DNA of 64,000 bases from Pseudophaeobacter flagellatus (GTDB lineage: Bacteria > Pseudomonadota > Alphaproteobacteria > Rhodobacterales > Rhodobacteraceae), in the NCBI RefSeq assembly GCF_021228235.1, contig NZ_JAJQRG010000002.1, positions 372,001-436,000 of the forward strand, given 5' to 3'. The notes beneath the pieces are model-generated. The model saw only the letters and a program-made list of their open reading frames with translations, searched no databases and was not told the origin of the DNA. The position numbers were made by a program, and so were the translations under genes. Positions 25,366 to 34,045 of the stretch are shown here, piece by piece; the first letter of the stretch is position 1, and each line of letters begins with the position of its first letter.

Positions 25366-26396
25366 CCCGTACCGCCGTTTTGATCTGCCCTGGCCGGGGC
25401 ACCTATAACAAGCCCGAGTTGGGTTATCTGCACCGCCATCACGCCGATAAGGCGGCTCTGTTTGCGGGCTTTGATGCAGCGCGAACCGCATTGGGCCAGG
25501 AAGAGGTCACCGCCCTGGATGGGGCGACACGGTTTTCGGTGGGGAAATACTCGCGCGGTGATATCGCTTCACCGCTGATCTATGCCAGCGCTGTGGCGGA
25601 TGCGCAGGCGCTGGCTGAAGATATCGAGGTGGTTGCGGTCACCGGCAACTCCATGGGCTGGTATATCGCATTGGCCGTTGCTGGCGCGCTGTCGCCGCAG
25701 GACGGATTCGCGCTGGTGAACACCATGGGGACCCTGATGCAGGAGCATCTGATTGGTGGTCAGTTGGTCTATCCCTTTACCGGCGATGACTGGCGACCAG
25801 ATCCGCAGCGCAAGGCAGAGCTATTGGCGCTGGTGGCGCAGATCAACGCCCGCAGGAATCATGTGCTGGCGCTGTCGATTGATCTGGGGGGGATGTTGGT
25901 GCTGGCCGGAGATGACGCGGGCCTGGCTGCCTTTGAGGCTGCCGTGCCGCAGATCGCAGATCGCTTCCCGATGCGACTGGCCAATCACGCCGGTTTTCAT
26001 ACCGCGCTACAGGTGCCAGTGGCCGCCGAGGGGCGCAAACAGCTGGACGGGGGAATACTGACGCAGCCCGCAGTGCCGCTGGTGGATGGGCGCGGTGCGA
26101 TTTGGCAGCCGGGATCCACCGACCTGGCGGCGCTGTGGGACTATACGCTGGGGCATCAGGTGGTCGAACCCTATGACTTCACCCGGGCTGTGCAGACTGC
26201 GGCGCTGGAATTTGCCCCGGATCTGTTCATTGTGACAGGCCCCGGCACCACCCTAGGCGGCGCGGTGGCGCAGTCGCTGGTGCATCAGGGCTGGCGCGGG
26301 ATGCAGGACAAGGCGGCGTTCAAGGCGCATCAGGACGGTGAGCCGCTGTTGATTTCAATGGGCGATGCGGCGCAGCGTGCGCGGGTCACGCCCTAG
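25362..26396 (+). CDS. FabD-like acyltransferase with altered acyl pocket
   Basis: A 344-residue protein with the malonyl-CoA:ACP transacylase fold. The nucleophile elbow is GNSMGWYIALAVAGAL (Ser97), and the second catalytic residue appears as the His in HAGFHTAL. Two FabD landmarks differ: the GQGSQ oxyanion segment reads PGRGTY (Arg12 for Gln), and the Arg that salt-bridges the malonate carboxylate is Met122 in LVNTMGTLMQEHL. A non-carboxylated acyl group is therefore predicted. The ATG at 25362 overlaps the E1 stop (ATGA). The pairing suggests the acyl product of E1 is its substrate, which is inference. Confidence 0.78.
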   Translation: MTRTAVLICPGRGTYNKPELGYLHRHHADKAALFAGFDAARTALGQEEVTALDGATRFSVGKYSRGDIASPLIYASAVADAQALAEDIEVVAVTGNSMGWYIALAVAGALSPQDGFALVNTMGTLMQEHLIGGQLVYPFTGDDWRPDPQRKAELLALVAQINARRNHVLALSIDLGGMLVLAGDDAGLAAFEAAVPQIADRFPMRLANHAGFHTALQVPVAAEGRKQLDGGILTQPAVPLVDGRGAIWQPGSTDLAALWDYTLGHQVVEPYDFTRAVQTAALEFAPDLFIVTGPGTTLGGAVAQSLVHQGWRGMQDKAAFKAHQDGEPLLISMGDAAQRARVTP

Positions 26397-26423
26397 CATT
26401 TGTTGCGCCCGGTCAGCGTGGGG

Positions 26424-26456
26424 CTCCCGCGCACCGGGAGTATTTTGGCAGGCTAG
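26424..26456 (+). repeat. Intergenic hairpin plus GGGAGTATTTT repeat, copy 4
   Basis: CTCCCG-CGCAC-CGGGAG hairpin (26424-26440) followed by TATTTTGGCAGG. It lies between convergent genes and could act as the terminator of the E1/acyltransferase operon. Same layout as copies at 5.74, 10.84 and 18.88 kb, with a degraded right end. Confidence 0.5.
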
Positions 26457-26488
26457 GACCACTGTCAAACCGCAGATCTGCACCGGAT

Positions 26489-28210
26489 CTATTTGACCGG
26501 GCTGGCCGTGTTGTCGGCGCTGTTCGGGGTAATGACCGTGACGGGGACCGGCGGTGGGCCTGCCTGGAGAGTGTCTTGCGGCTTGGCGGTGGGGGCTTTG
26601 CGCAGCGGGGCCACAGCGTAGCTCTCGACCGGGGTACTGACATTGTGCAGCTGTAGCGGGCCCAGGGGCGTGGCGTTCTGGCAGGCGCGGGGCAGAGAGT
26701 TCTGGCTGACCACGATCTGATGCCCCAGACTTTTGCCATGATTACCCAGGCGGGCGGCGATATTGGCGGCCTGACCTATGACGGTGAAATCCAGTCGCTC
26801 TCTCGAGCCGACATTGCCATAGGTTACGGTACCAAAGGCAATGCCGCTGGCGCAGTCAAGCCGAGGCAAGCCATGTTCGGCGGCCAGTTCGGCAATTGCC
26901 GGGGTAATGCTGCGGGCGGAGCAGAGTGCCTGGGCGCGGGCCTCTTCGCCATCCGCTTCGGCAGGAAACACCGCCAGCACCGCGTCGCCGATGAACTTCA
27001 GCACCTCGCCGCCGTTGTCATGCACAATGGTCGAGGCGGTTTCAAAGAACCCGTTCAGCAGTTTGATATAGTCGCGCCGCCCCAGCTGTTCTTCTAGCAG
27101 GGTAGAGCCGCGCAGATCGCAAAACATAATGGCAGCGTCGATCTCATCGCCTTCGCCGCGGCGAATTTGGCCGCCCAGAACCCGTGCGCCGGTGCGCTTG
27201 CCGACATAGGTTTCCAAGAGGCTCTGGGCGTTTTCGCGCTGCATGAAGACCTCGTAATAGCGGGCCACCACTGCCGAGCATTCAAATATCAGGCCAAGGT
27301 TCGCAGTGGAAAACCCGTCCGGGTGATCCGAGGCAACGGTGAGCACATTGATCCGACCATCGGAGAAGGGCAGCGGCATGGCGACATAGTCGGTGGCCCC
27401 GGCGGCGCGCAGATCGCTGAGGATCGGGAAGGCATCCTGCGAGTCTTGGCGGTCGATGCGGTGACGCACGCCGCCCCGGCCCCGCGAGACATGGCGCAGC
27501 GGGCTCGCGTGATAAGAGGGGTGTTCATAAATTTCATAACTGGGTGCATAGGTCGTCACCTCATTGGTGGCGCGCTGCCAGATGAAGTTCTTGCCCGCGA
27601 TCTGCGGATGCAGCGACCAGGCCAGCACCGAGAGCCGCGACAGATGCACCCCCTGCTCCAGCAGTTTTTCCGAAAAGGCCTGGGTGAACTCGGCAGGGGT
27701 TGGCAGAAACGCTGCCTCGCGCAGGAGCCAGTCAATCAGCGGGCCAGAGATATTGCCATATTCTGGCGGTGCAATAAGATTTTCGCCCAGGTCGATTTTG
27801 GTGCAGGGATCTGAAACAAAGCCGACATGGCCTTCGATCTGCGCCGCCTCTGGCAGGGTATTTTCATAGATCCAAACCGCATTGTCGACCCGGCCGTCTT
27901 CCAGCTTCAGGTCATGGTAAAAGGCCGTCCCCTTGAATGGACAAAAGGTTTGAAGCCCCACCTTGTTGGATAGATCCACGGTCAGATCATCCCGCGGAAT
28001 ATAGATTGTGGGCGGCAGCCGGGTTTCATACATCACCCGTGCGCGGGTGCTCTTGGCCAAGAGACAGCCATTGCGCCGCACCTGGACTTCTCCACGCAGG
28101 GGTTCGACCAGAATTCCGTATCCACGGTTTTGCAGGCTGCGACGTTGCGGGCCAGAGCCAGAGTTGTGGGGGCCGGAAGCCGGGGGCTGAGGGGGGATGT
28201 GCGCGTTCAT
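26489..28210 (-). CDS. DUF427-class III adenylate/guanylate cyclase fusion
   Basis: A 573-residue cytoplasmic protein. Residues about 37-135 form a DUF427 domain (VRRNGCLLAKSTRARVMYET, PPTIYIPRDDL, CPFKGTAFYHD). A middle region contains SLHPQIAGKNFIWQRATNEV, seen in rhizobial-type cyclases, then a GAF-like segment. The C-terminal cyclase domain has AIMFCDLRGSTLLEEQLGRR (metal Asp) and EVLKFIGDAVLAVFPAEA (second Asp). The frame is open to 28429, but the ATG at 28210 (MNAHIPPQPPASGP) follows AAAGGACAG and removes a non-conserved leader. The product is probably cAMP; the role of DUF427 in sensing is unknown. Confidence 0.83.
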   Translation of the reverse strand: MNAHIPPQPPASGPHNSGSGPQRRSLQNRGYGILVEPLRGEVQVRRNGCLLAKSTRARVMYETRLPPTIYIPRDDLTVDLSNKVGLQTFCPFKGTAFYHDLKLEDGRVDNAVWIYENTLPEAAQIEGHVGFVSDPCTKIDLGENLIAPPEYGNISGPLIDWLLREAAFLPTPAEFTQAFSEKLLEQGVHLSRLSVLAWSLHPQIAGKNFIWQRATNEVTTYAPSYEIYEHPSYHASPLRHVSRGRGGVRHRIDRQDSQDAFPILSDLRAAGATDYVAMPLPFSDGRINVLTVASDHPDGFSTANLGLIFECSAVVARYYEVFMQRENAQSLLETYVGKRTGARVLGGQIRRGEGDEIDAAIMFCDLRGSTLLEEQLGRRDYIKLLNGFFETASTIVHDNGGEVLKFIGDAVLAVFPAEADGEEARAQALCSARSITPAIAELAAEHGLPRLDCASGIAFGTVTYGNVGSRERLDFTVIGQAANIAARLGNHGKSLGHQIVVSQNSLPRACQNATPLGPLQLHNVSTPVESYAVAPLRKAPTAKPQDTLQAGPPPVPVTVITPNSADNTASPVK

Positions 28211-28348
28211 TAGATCTGTCCTTTTGCCCCGACCGGCGGGGGCCTTTTGGGCCATAGGCGTATGAAAGCCGCCAAGGCCGCTTCCAGAACGGAAGTAGCC
28301 TTCTATGTGGGATTTCCGGGTGGAATATCCAGTGCCGAAACAGAGCAT

Positions 28349-28380
28349 CCCTGCACAGCGCATGTGTGAGCCTTGCAGGG
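28349..28380. repeat. Inverted repeat between the cyclase and winged-helix genes
   Basis: CCCTGCA (28349-28355) and TGCAGGG (28374-28380) form a perfect 7 bp inverted repeat 140 bp upstream of the cyclase start; on the plus strand CATTGTTTTTC follows. It could be an operator or a leader hairpin of the cyclase gene. The rest of the 284 bp gap shows nothing recognisable. Confidence 0.45.
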
Positions 28381-28494
28381 CATTGTTTTTCTGCGAAAAA
28401 CTTCTTTCCCTTCGAGCAGCTTTAATCACCTGCTGGCGTGGCGAGGCTGTGTCTCGCCCCTGGGGGTCGTGGTTTGGAACAGGGCTGCGGGGGA

Positions 28495-29196
28495 TCAGAC
28501 CATGCGAATGACATCCTTGCTGATCGCCAGCACATAGCCGCGTTTGGCGATATTCTTGACCAAAAGCTCACTGACCATCTGATTGCCCAGAGTGTCGCGT
28601 AACCGCTTGATCCGGGTGGCGCCGGCCGCTTCTTCGCACTCGCTGCTGTGGCGGCCGGAAATCACCGCCTCTATCTCGGCACCTGACAGCACATCGTCAT
28701 CCATGCGGGCCTCGGCCAGGGCCGAGAGGGTCTCCATCGCGGCGGGGGTCAGTTTGAAGCCCATGCTGTTGAGGTAGACGGTATGCTCTTCGCGGCTGAT
28801 CAGCAGTTCGGTAACCTGAATGCCAGAGCGTTCGATCTGGGCCATGCGGCGGTTCAGCAGCACCAGCATGGCGAGTACCACCAGGGCCACGATCATCATC
28901 GCGGTGGCAAAGAGCAGCAGCACAAAGATCACCATCCGGTAGCTGGCCAGCGTATCGGCAAAGGCGGTGCCTGACTGAGCGAGGATTTCAAGCAGCTTGA
29001 TTTCGGCCTGGCTGGTCAGGTCGTTTTCTACAAAGAGCTGTTCAACCCGCGCGTTAAAGGCATTGCCATCGGGCAGCGTCAGCAACAGGACCGTGCCGGC
29101 AAGCGCCAGCAATGCGGCAATCAACGCGATACCAAAGGCGATAATGCGGCTGCCCGCCATGCGGGCCTCAGAAACGGAGAAAATAGGGTCCGGCAT
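28495..29196 (-). CDS. Membrane-anchored protein with C-terminal winged-helix domain
   Basis: A 233-residue protein with two N-terminal membrane helices (about residues 17-41 and 85-112), a short extracytoplasmic loop between them, and a cytoplasmic C-terminal region of about 120 residues. That region ends ATRIKRLRDTLGNQMVSELL and VKNIAKRGYVLAISKDV, which resembles the recognition helix and wing of OmpR/ToxR-type winged helices. It looks like a ToxR/CadC-like one-component membrane regulator with the opposite domain order. The ATG at 29196 follows AAAGGAAGG. It overlaps the upstream secreted-protein gene by 29 bp. Regulon and signal unknown. Confidence 0.7.
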   Translation of the reverse strand: MPDPIFSVSEARMAGSRIIAFGIALIAALLALAGTVLLLTLPDGNAFNARVEQLFVENDLTSQAEIKLLEILAQSGTAFADTLASYRMVIFVLLLFATAMMIVALVVLAMLVLLNRRMAQIERSGIQVTELLISREEHTVYLNSMGFKLTPAAMETLSALAEARMDDDVLSGAEIEAVISGRHSSECEEAAGATRIKRLRDTLGNQMVSELLVKNIAKRGYVLAISKDVIRMV

Positions 29197-29461
29197 TGGC
29201 CTTCCTTTGCTGCAGTCCTTCGGGGCCAAAGACCGTCATCACATTCAACAGGGTCCAGCCGGCAGGCGCGATGCGGGCCTGAATTTCGTCCTTTGCATCG
29301 GCTTTGCGACAGGTGCCCTGGATCTGGATCACACCGTAATGCAGTTTCAGCGGATTGTTCTGCTTGGCCTTGTAATCGGCGTAGCAATCGGCGGCCAAGA
29401 CTGGCGTGGAAAGCGCCAAGATGGCCATGCTTATCAGCGGTATAGCAAGGGAATGTTTCAT
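29168..29461 (-). CDS. Small secreted protein of unknown function
   Basis: A 97-residue protein I do not recognise. It has a Sec signal peptide (MKHSLAIPLISMAILALST with cleavage after VLA) and a mature part of about 74 residues containing two Cys (AADCYADYK and GTCRKADAK) that could form a disulfide. The segment LKLHYGVIQIQGTC suggests beta structure. The 3' end overlaps the membrane winged-helix gene by 29 bp, so the two are translationally linked. An exported ligand or accessory protein for that regulator is possible but untested. Confidence 0.7.
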   Translation of the reverse strand: MKHSLAIPLISMAILALSTPVLAADCYADYKAKQNNPLKLHYGVIQIQGTCRKADAKDEIQARIAPAGWTLLNVMTVFGPEGLQQRKANAGPYFLRF

Positions 29462-29648
29462 GTCCTCACCCTGCGCCGAACCCTGCCGACATTCAATAAC
29501 AACAAGCGTTTGGGGCTATGGTTATCGGATAGCAGGGGGGTGTTATTGCCTGTCTGACGCCCTGGGGGGAGGCTGGGTTCATAGGATTTTGAGCGCAAGA
29601 CAGCCGCGTTCAACAGTGACCCCAATAGCTCTAAGAGGATATGATCCG

Positions 29649-30125
29649 ATGACACAGCGCATGCAGCCCAAACAGCACCGTAAATTTATCGCCCTGATTC
29701 TGGCGGCGTCCCTGGCGATCACCGGGATATCTTCGACTCCGGTTCAGGCGGGCAATGACGTTGGCAAAGTGGTGGCCGGCCTGGCGGTTCTGGGCATTCT
29801 TGGCGCCGCCCTGCACGATCATAACACCCGTGATCGCCGCCGCGAGACGGTGACCCGCCCCCATCGCCCCCATCGGGACCCCGTGACCCGGCCGCTGCCG
29901 CCGCGTGTGGGCCGCTATGATCTGCCCGCGCAATGCGTAAAGTATTTCCCCCGGTTCAAGAACGGTCGCTCGCTGGTGGCGCAGAACTGCCTGCGCCGGA
30001 ACTATGGTCGGGTGAAATCCCTGCCGCGCTCTTGCAAAGTTACCTTCTGGAATGGCCGCAAGAACCGTTCTGCCTATAAGCCGCGCTGCCTGAAACAGCA
30101 TGGCTATCGCCTGGTCAATCGCTAA
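29649..30125 (+). CDS. Basic secreted protein of unknown function
   Basis: A 158-residue protein not recognised by family. It has a signal peptide (LILAASLAITGISSTPVQA), a hydrophobic segment VGKVVAGLAVLGILGAALHD, an Arg/His/Pro-rich linker (RRRETVTRPHRPHRDPVTRP) and a basic C-terminal domain with four Cys (QCVKYF, NCLRRN, SCKVTF, RCLKQH) that could form two disulfides. The ATG at 29649 begins MTQRMQPKQHRK; the frame upstream is not coding. Found as a lone gene before rnhB. Positive charge suggests an envelope or surface-binding role, which is speculation. Confidence 0.72.
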   Translation: MTQRMQPKQHRKFIALILAASLAITGISSTPVQAGNDVGKVVAGLAVLGILGAALHDHNTRDRRRETVTRPHRPHRDPVTRPLPPRVGRYDLPAQCVKYFPRFKNGRSLVAQNCLRRNYGRVKSLPRSCKVTFWNGRKNRSAYKPRCLKQHGYRLVNR

Positions 30126-30278
30126 GGGTAATCGCCTCGGCCCGGCTGACAGACCAGCGCAGACCGGAGGGGGTTTTGCCCCCTCTTTTTTGCGACAAGT
30201 TTGCGACGCCAGCCTGAGAAGCGGCAAAAAACGCGTCCCTGGCTTGCGAATCTGTCTGGACTTGGGTCTGACAGCGGC

Positions 30279-30896
30279 ATGGAACAGCCAGATACCAGCC
30301 TAGAGAGTGCCGCCCAGAGCAAGGGCTATGTCAGAATCGCCGGTGTGGACGAAGTTGGCCGGGGGCCACTGGCCGGGCCGGTCACCGCAGCCGCCGTTGT
30401 TTTGGATATGACCTGCCTGCCGCCGGGTCTGAATGATTCCAAGAAGTTAAGCGCCAAAAAACGCGCCGCCCTAGCCGCGCTGCTGGTGGACTGCGCCGAG
30501 GTTTCGGTGGCCGAGGCCAGCGTTGAAGAGATAGACCAGCTGAACATTTTGCGCGCCTCGCATCTGGCGATGGAACGGGCCGTGGCAGGCCTGTCGCCTG
30601 CGCCGGATTATCTGCTGATCGACGGCAATCTGATCCCCAAAGATCTGGAAATTCCAGCCGAAGCAGTGGTCAAGGGCGATGGCAAATCAGTCTCGATTGC
30701 GGCGGCCTCTATTGTGGCCAAAGAGGCTCGCGATTTGCTCATGGTGGATTTGGCGCAACAGTTTCCGGGATATGGCTGGGAGAAGAATGCCGGATATCCA
30801 TCAAAGCAACACCGTGACGCCCTGGTTGAATTGGGCGTAACACCACATCATCGTCGATCTTTCAAACCAGTACACAAGATATTGTATCAAGAGTGA
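30279..30896 (+). CDS. rnhB: Ribonuclease HII
   Basis: Removes ribonucleotides from RNA:DNA hybrids and single misincorporated ribonucleotides. The 205 residues include the type 2 signature [20 protein letters not shown] (Asp-Glu catalytic pair), [40 protein letters not shown] and HHRRSFKPV. The ATG at 30279 ([13 protein letters not shown]) is preferred to the far-upstream start at 30201. It is followed after 112 bp by ccrM on the same strand; rnhB-ccrM adjacency is common in Alphaproteobacteria. Confidence 0.96.
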   Translation: MEQPDTSLESAAQSKGYVRIAGVDEVGRGPLAGPVTAAAVVLDMTCLPPGLNDSKKLSAKKRAALAALLVDCAEVSVAEASVEEIDQLNILRASHLAMERAVAGLSPAPDYLLIDGNLIPKDLEIPAEAVVKGDGKSVSIAAASIVAKEARDLLMVDLAQQFPGYGWEKNAGYPSKQHRDALVELGVTPHHRRSFKPVHKILYQE

Positions 30897-30932
30897 ACCG
30901 TATTGCGCTGATCTAAAAAACAAATTGACCTC

Positions 30933-30937
30933 GAATC
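30933..30937. promoter_or_regulatory. GANTC (GAATC) methylation site in the ccrM leader
   Basis: GAATC lies 72 bp upstream of the ccrM start, just after TTGACC (30926-30931), a possible -35 box. In Caulobacter the ccrM promoter region carries GANTC sites whose methylation state feeds back on expression; here a single site is seen. Confidence 0.5.
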
Positions 30938-30945
30938 CCGGATAA

Positions 30946-32112
<1,167 letters not shown>

Positions 32113-32211
32113 ACCTCGGCCTTCAGGGCTCTGGCCAGTTCCGGCGCAGGCTTTCACGACATTATCAAGTTAACCAACGGTCCCTGTGCTGTGACACAGG
32201 TGCCGCACCTT

Positions 32212-32237
32212 GCCCCGCCCTCTGGCGGGGCTTTTTT
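32212..32237 (+). terminator. ccrM terminator
   Basis: Perfect 8 bp stem GCCCCGCC-CTCT-GGCGGGGC followed by TTTTTT, about 100 bp after the ccrM stop and 83 bp before the next gene. Confidence 0.93.
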
Positions 32238-32319
32238 GGTTTCCGGGGCCGAAGCAGTAAAAGGGGGTGTATGCCATGGGCAGAGTGCCTATTTAGGATG
32301 CAGAAATAGGGACCGCCTG

Positions 32320-33708
32320 ATGACTGATGCTACCATGACTCCGCCTGCGCCGAAACTTCGCAATATTGTGCAGGAAGAAGAGAGCAGCCAGGCCGCCGAG
32401 TCGCAATATACCCTGGCGGCCCTGGAAAAGCACAAGCGAGAGGGGCTGGAACTGGCAGTCAAAGCGCGTTGGATCGCCATGGCCATCTTTGCGGTCTTTT
32501 TGCTCTGGGTACATCCGCACTTTGAGGTCATCTACTATATTGGGATCTTGGCGCTGCTCTGCGTCAACGGCTGGTTCATACGGCGTATCGGTCGGGTTGG
32601 TCGCTCTCGGATGGAGCTGCTCCTGATCTTTATTGATCTGTTTCTGATGACCCTTGGCATGGTTGGCCCCAATCCGTTGAACATGGATATGCTGCCGCTG
32701 GCGATGCAGTACAGGTTTGACAATTTCATCTACTTCTTTGTCATTCTGGCGCTGGGCACCATGGCCTATTCTTGGCGTACGGTGATTGCCATTGGCATCT
32801 GGACACTGGTGATGTGGATGTCTGCCCTGGCCCTGGCCTGGTGGTTTGCCAGCCCGGTTCCCGGCCTGAGCGAGGCCGCCGCCGCCGCCTTTGGAGAGGG
32901 CAGCTCATTGGCTGAGACCCTTGATCCCAACAGCTATGCGGTGCCGATACGGGCCCAAGAGGTCATCGTCTTTCTAATCGTTGCCATCACGTTGGCCATT
33001 TCTGCCCGCCGGACCAATACGCTTTTGCTGAGCAACGCCGGGCTAGAGCGCGAGCGTGCCAACCTTTCGCGTTATTTCTCGCCGAATGTGGTGGAAGAGT
33101 TGTCGCAGAACGATGAGCCGTTGAAGCAGGAGCGCATTCAAAATGTGGCGGTTTTGTTCATTGATATTGTCGGTTTCACCCGGCTTGCCGCCGGGCGTGA
33201 CCCGCATCAGGTGATTGTGCTGCTGCGGGAGTTCCATGCCCGGATGGAGCGCGAAGTCTTTCGCCACAATGGTACCCTGGACAAATACCTGGGCGACGGT
33301 CTGATGGCGACTTTTGGCACCCCCTCTGCCGGTAAGCGTGATGCCAGCAATGCGCTGGATTGCGCGCTTGCCATGCAAGACTCTCTGGCCCAGTGGAACC
33401 GCGAACGCCGACGTTTGGGCGAGCCGGAAATCACGGCTGGGATTGGCATCCATTTTGGCGAAACCCTGCTGGGGGATATCGGGCTGAACCGGCTGGAATA
33501 TGCGGTGATCGGCACGGCTGTGAATGTCGCCGCCCGCCTTGAAGAGATGACCCGCCGCCTGCAGACCCCGATTGTCATGAGCGAAGATCTGCGTTTGCAG
33601 GCCGAACAGGAAACGCCGGGCCGCGAACTGAGCGAGGGCTTTGCCTGTTACCCGGAGCAGGAAGTGCGCGGTCTGGATGCACCGATAAAAGTCTGGGCCA
33701 AGCGCTAA
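32320..33708 (+). CDS. Membrane-bound class III adenylate cyclase
   Basis: A 462-residue protein with an N-terminal membrane domain of about six helices (residues ~50-250: WIAMAIFAVFLLWVHPHF to VIVFLIVAITLAISAR), a coiled linker (LERERANLSRYFSPNVVEEL) and a C-terminal class III cyclase domain. Metal Asps lie in VLFIDIVGFTRLAAG and LDKYLGDGLMATFG; the Lys in DKYLGDG and the Thr in YAVIGTAVNVAARLE fit ATP specificity. The ATG at 32320 is preferred (MTDATMTPPAPK). It differs from the DUF427-cyclase in all non-catalytic parts. Input signal unknown. Confidence 0.88.
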   Translation: MTDATMTPPAPKLRNIVQEEESSQAAESQYTLAALEKHKREGLELAVKARWIAMAIFAVFLLWVHPHFEVIYYIGILALLCVNGWFIRRIGRVGRSRMELLLIFIDLFLMTLGMVGPNPLNMDMLPLAMQYRFDNFIYFFVILALGTMAYSWRTVIAIGIWTLVMWMSALALAWWFASPVPGLSEAAAAAFGEGSSLAETLDPNSYAVPIRAQEVIVFLIVAITLAISARRTNTLLLSNAGLERERANLSRYFSPNVVEELSQNDEPLKQERIQNVAVLFIDIVGFTRLAAGRDPHQVIVLLREFHARMEREVFRHNGTLDKYLGDGLMATFGTPSAGKRDASNALDCALAMQDSLAQWNRERRRLGEPEITAGIGIHFGETLLGDIGLNRLEYAVIGTAVNVAARLEEMTRRLQTPIVMSEDLRLQAEQETPGRELSEGFACYPEQEVRGLDAPIKVWAKR

Positions 33709-33900
33709 GACCCTAGCCTGAATCGACGCTCGGGATGGTATGATTCTTACACATCCTTAGGATGCATGTTATGTGAAGTACCCCTTGATGATATGGGGGA
33801 ATTGAAGAATATCGACATTAATTCAGGTATTTGTGGAAATAACCCTGGATTGTGCCTGTCTTGTTAAGCTTTTGAAAAGTCTCAGGTGAGAGAGTGTCCA
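33709..33900. other. Non-coding stretch after the cyclase gene
   Basis: AT-rich relative to its surroundings, without a credible gene. It should hold the 3' end of the cyclase transcript and a promoter for the structured element that follows; no clear -35/-10 pair is visible. Confidence 0.5.
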
Positions 33901-33904
33901 TGTT

Positions 33905-34027
33905 GCTACGCGGTTTTGGGGTCGTCCGTCCAAGATTCCCCTATCCGCGCCTCGTGAGAGATCTTGCCAGGTCTCGCCCAAAAAGCGCTGACAGCTATTA
34001 GGGGCAGTCAGCGCTTTTTGTATTTTT
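33905..34027 (+). ncRNA. Candidate structured small RNA
   Basis: Three consecutive hairpins occur in 120 nt: CGCGG/CCGCG (33909-33913 with 33945-33949) continuing after an internal loop to GGGG/CCCC with a 16-nt loop; GAGATC/GGTCTC (33958-33963 with 33970-33975); and a 13 bp terminator stem followed by T5GTAT6. The first loop exposes TCGTCCGTCC. No reading frame on this strand explains it. The gap lies between convergent genes, so the terminator may simply serve them; transcription start is unknown. Confidence 0.42.
33980..34026 (+). terminator. Bidirectional terminator between the cyclase and alkB
   Basis: Perfect 13 bp stem AAAAAGCGCTGAC/GTCAGCGCTTTTT (33980-33992 with 34007-34019) with a 14-nt loop, then GTATTTTTT on the plus strand; the minus strand has a T5 run, so it may also end alkB. 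Confidence 0.9.
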
Positions 34028-34045
34028 TCATATTGCACGCTTGAA

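Noticed and set aside
24364-25491. A 375-codon frame on the minus strand
   Set aside because: Antisense to the E1 beta half with no motif support.
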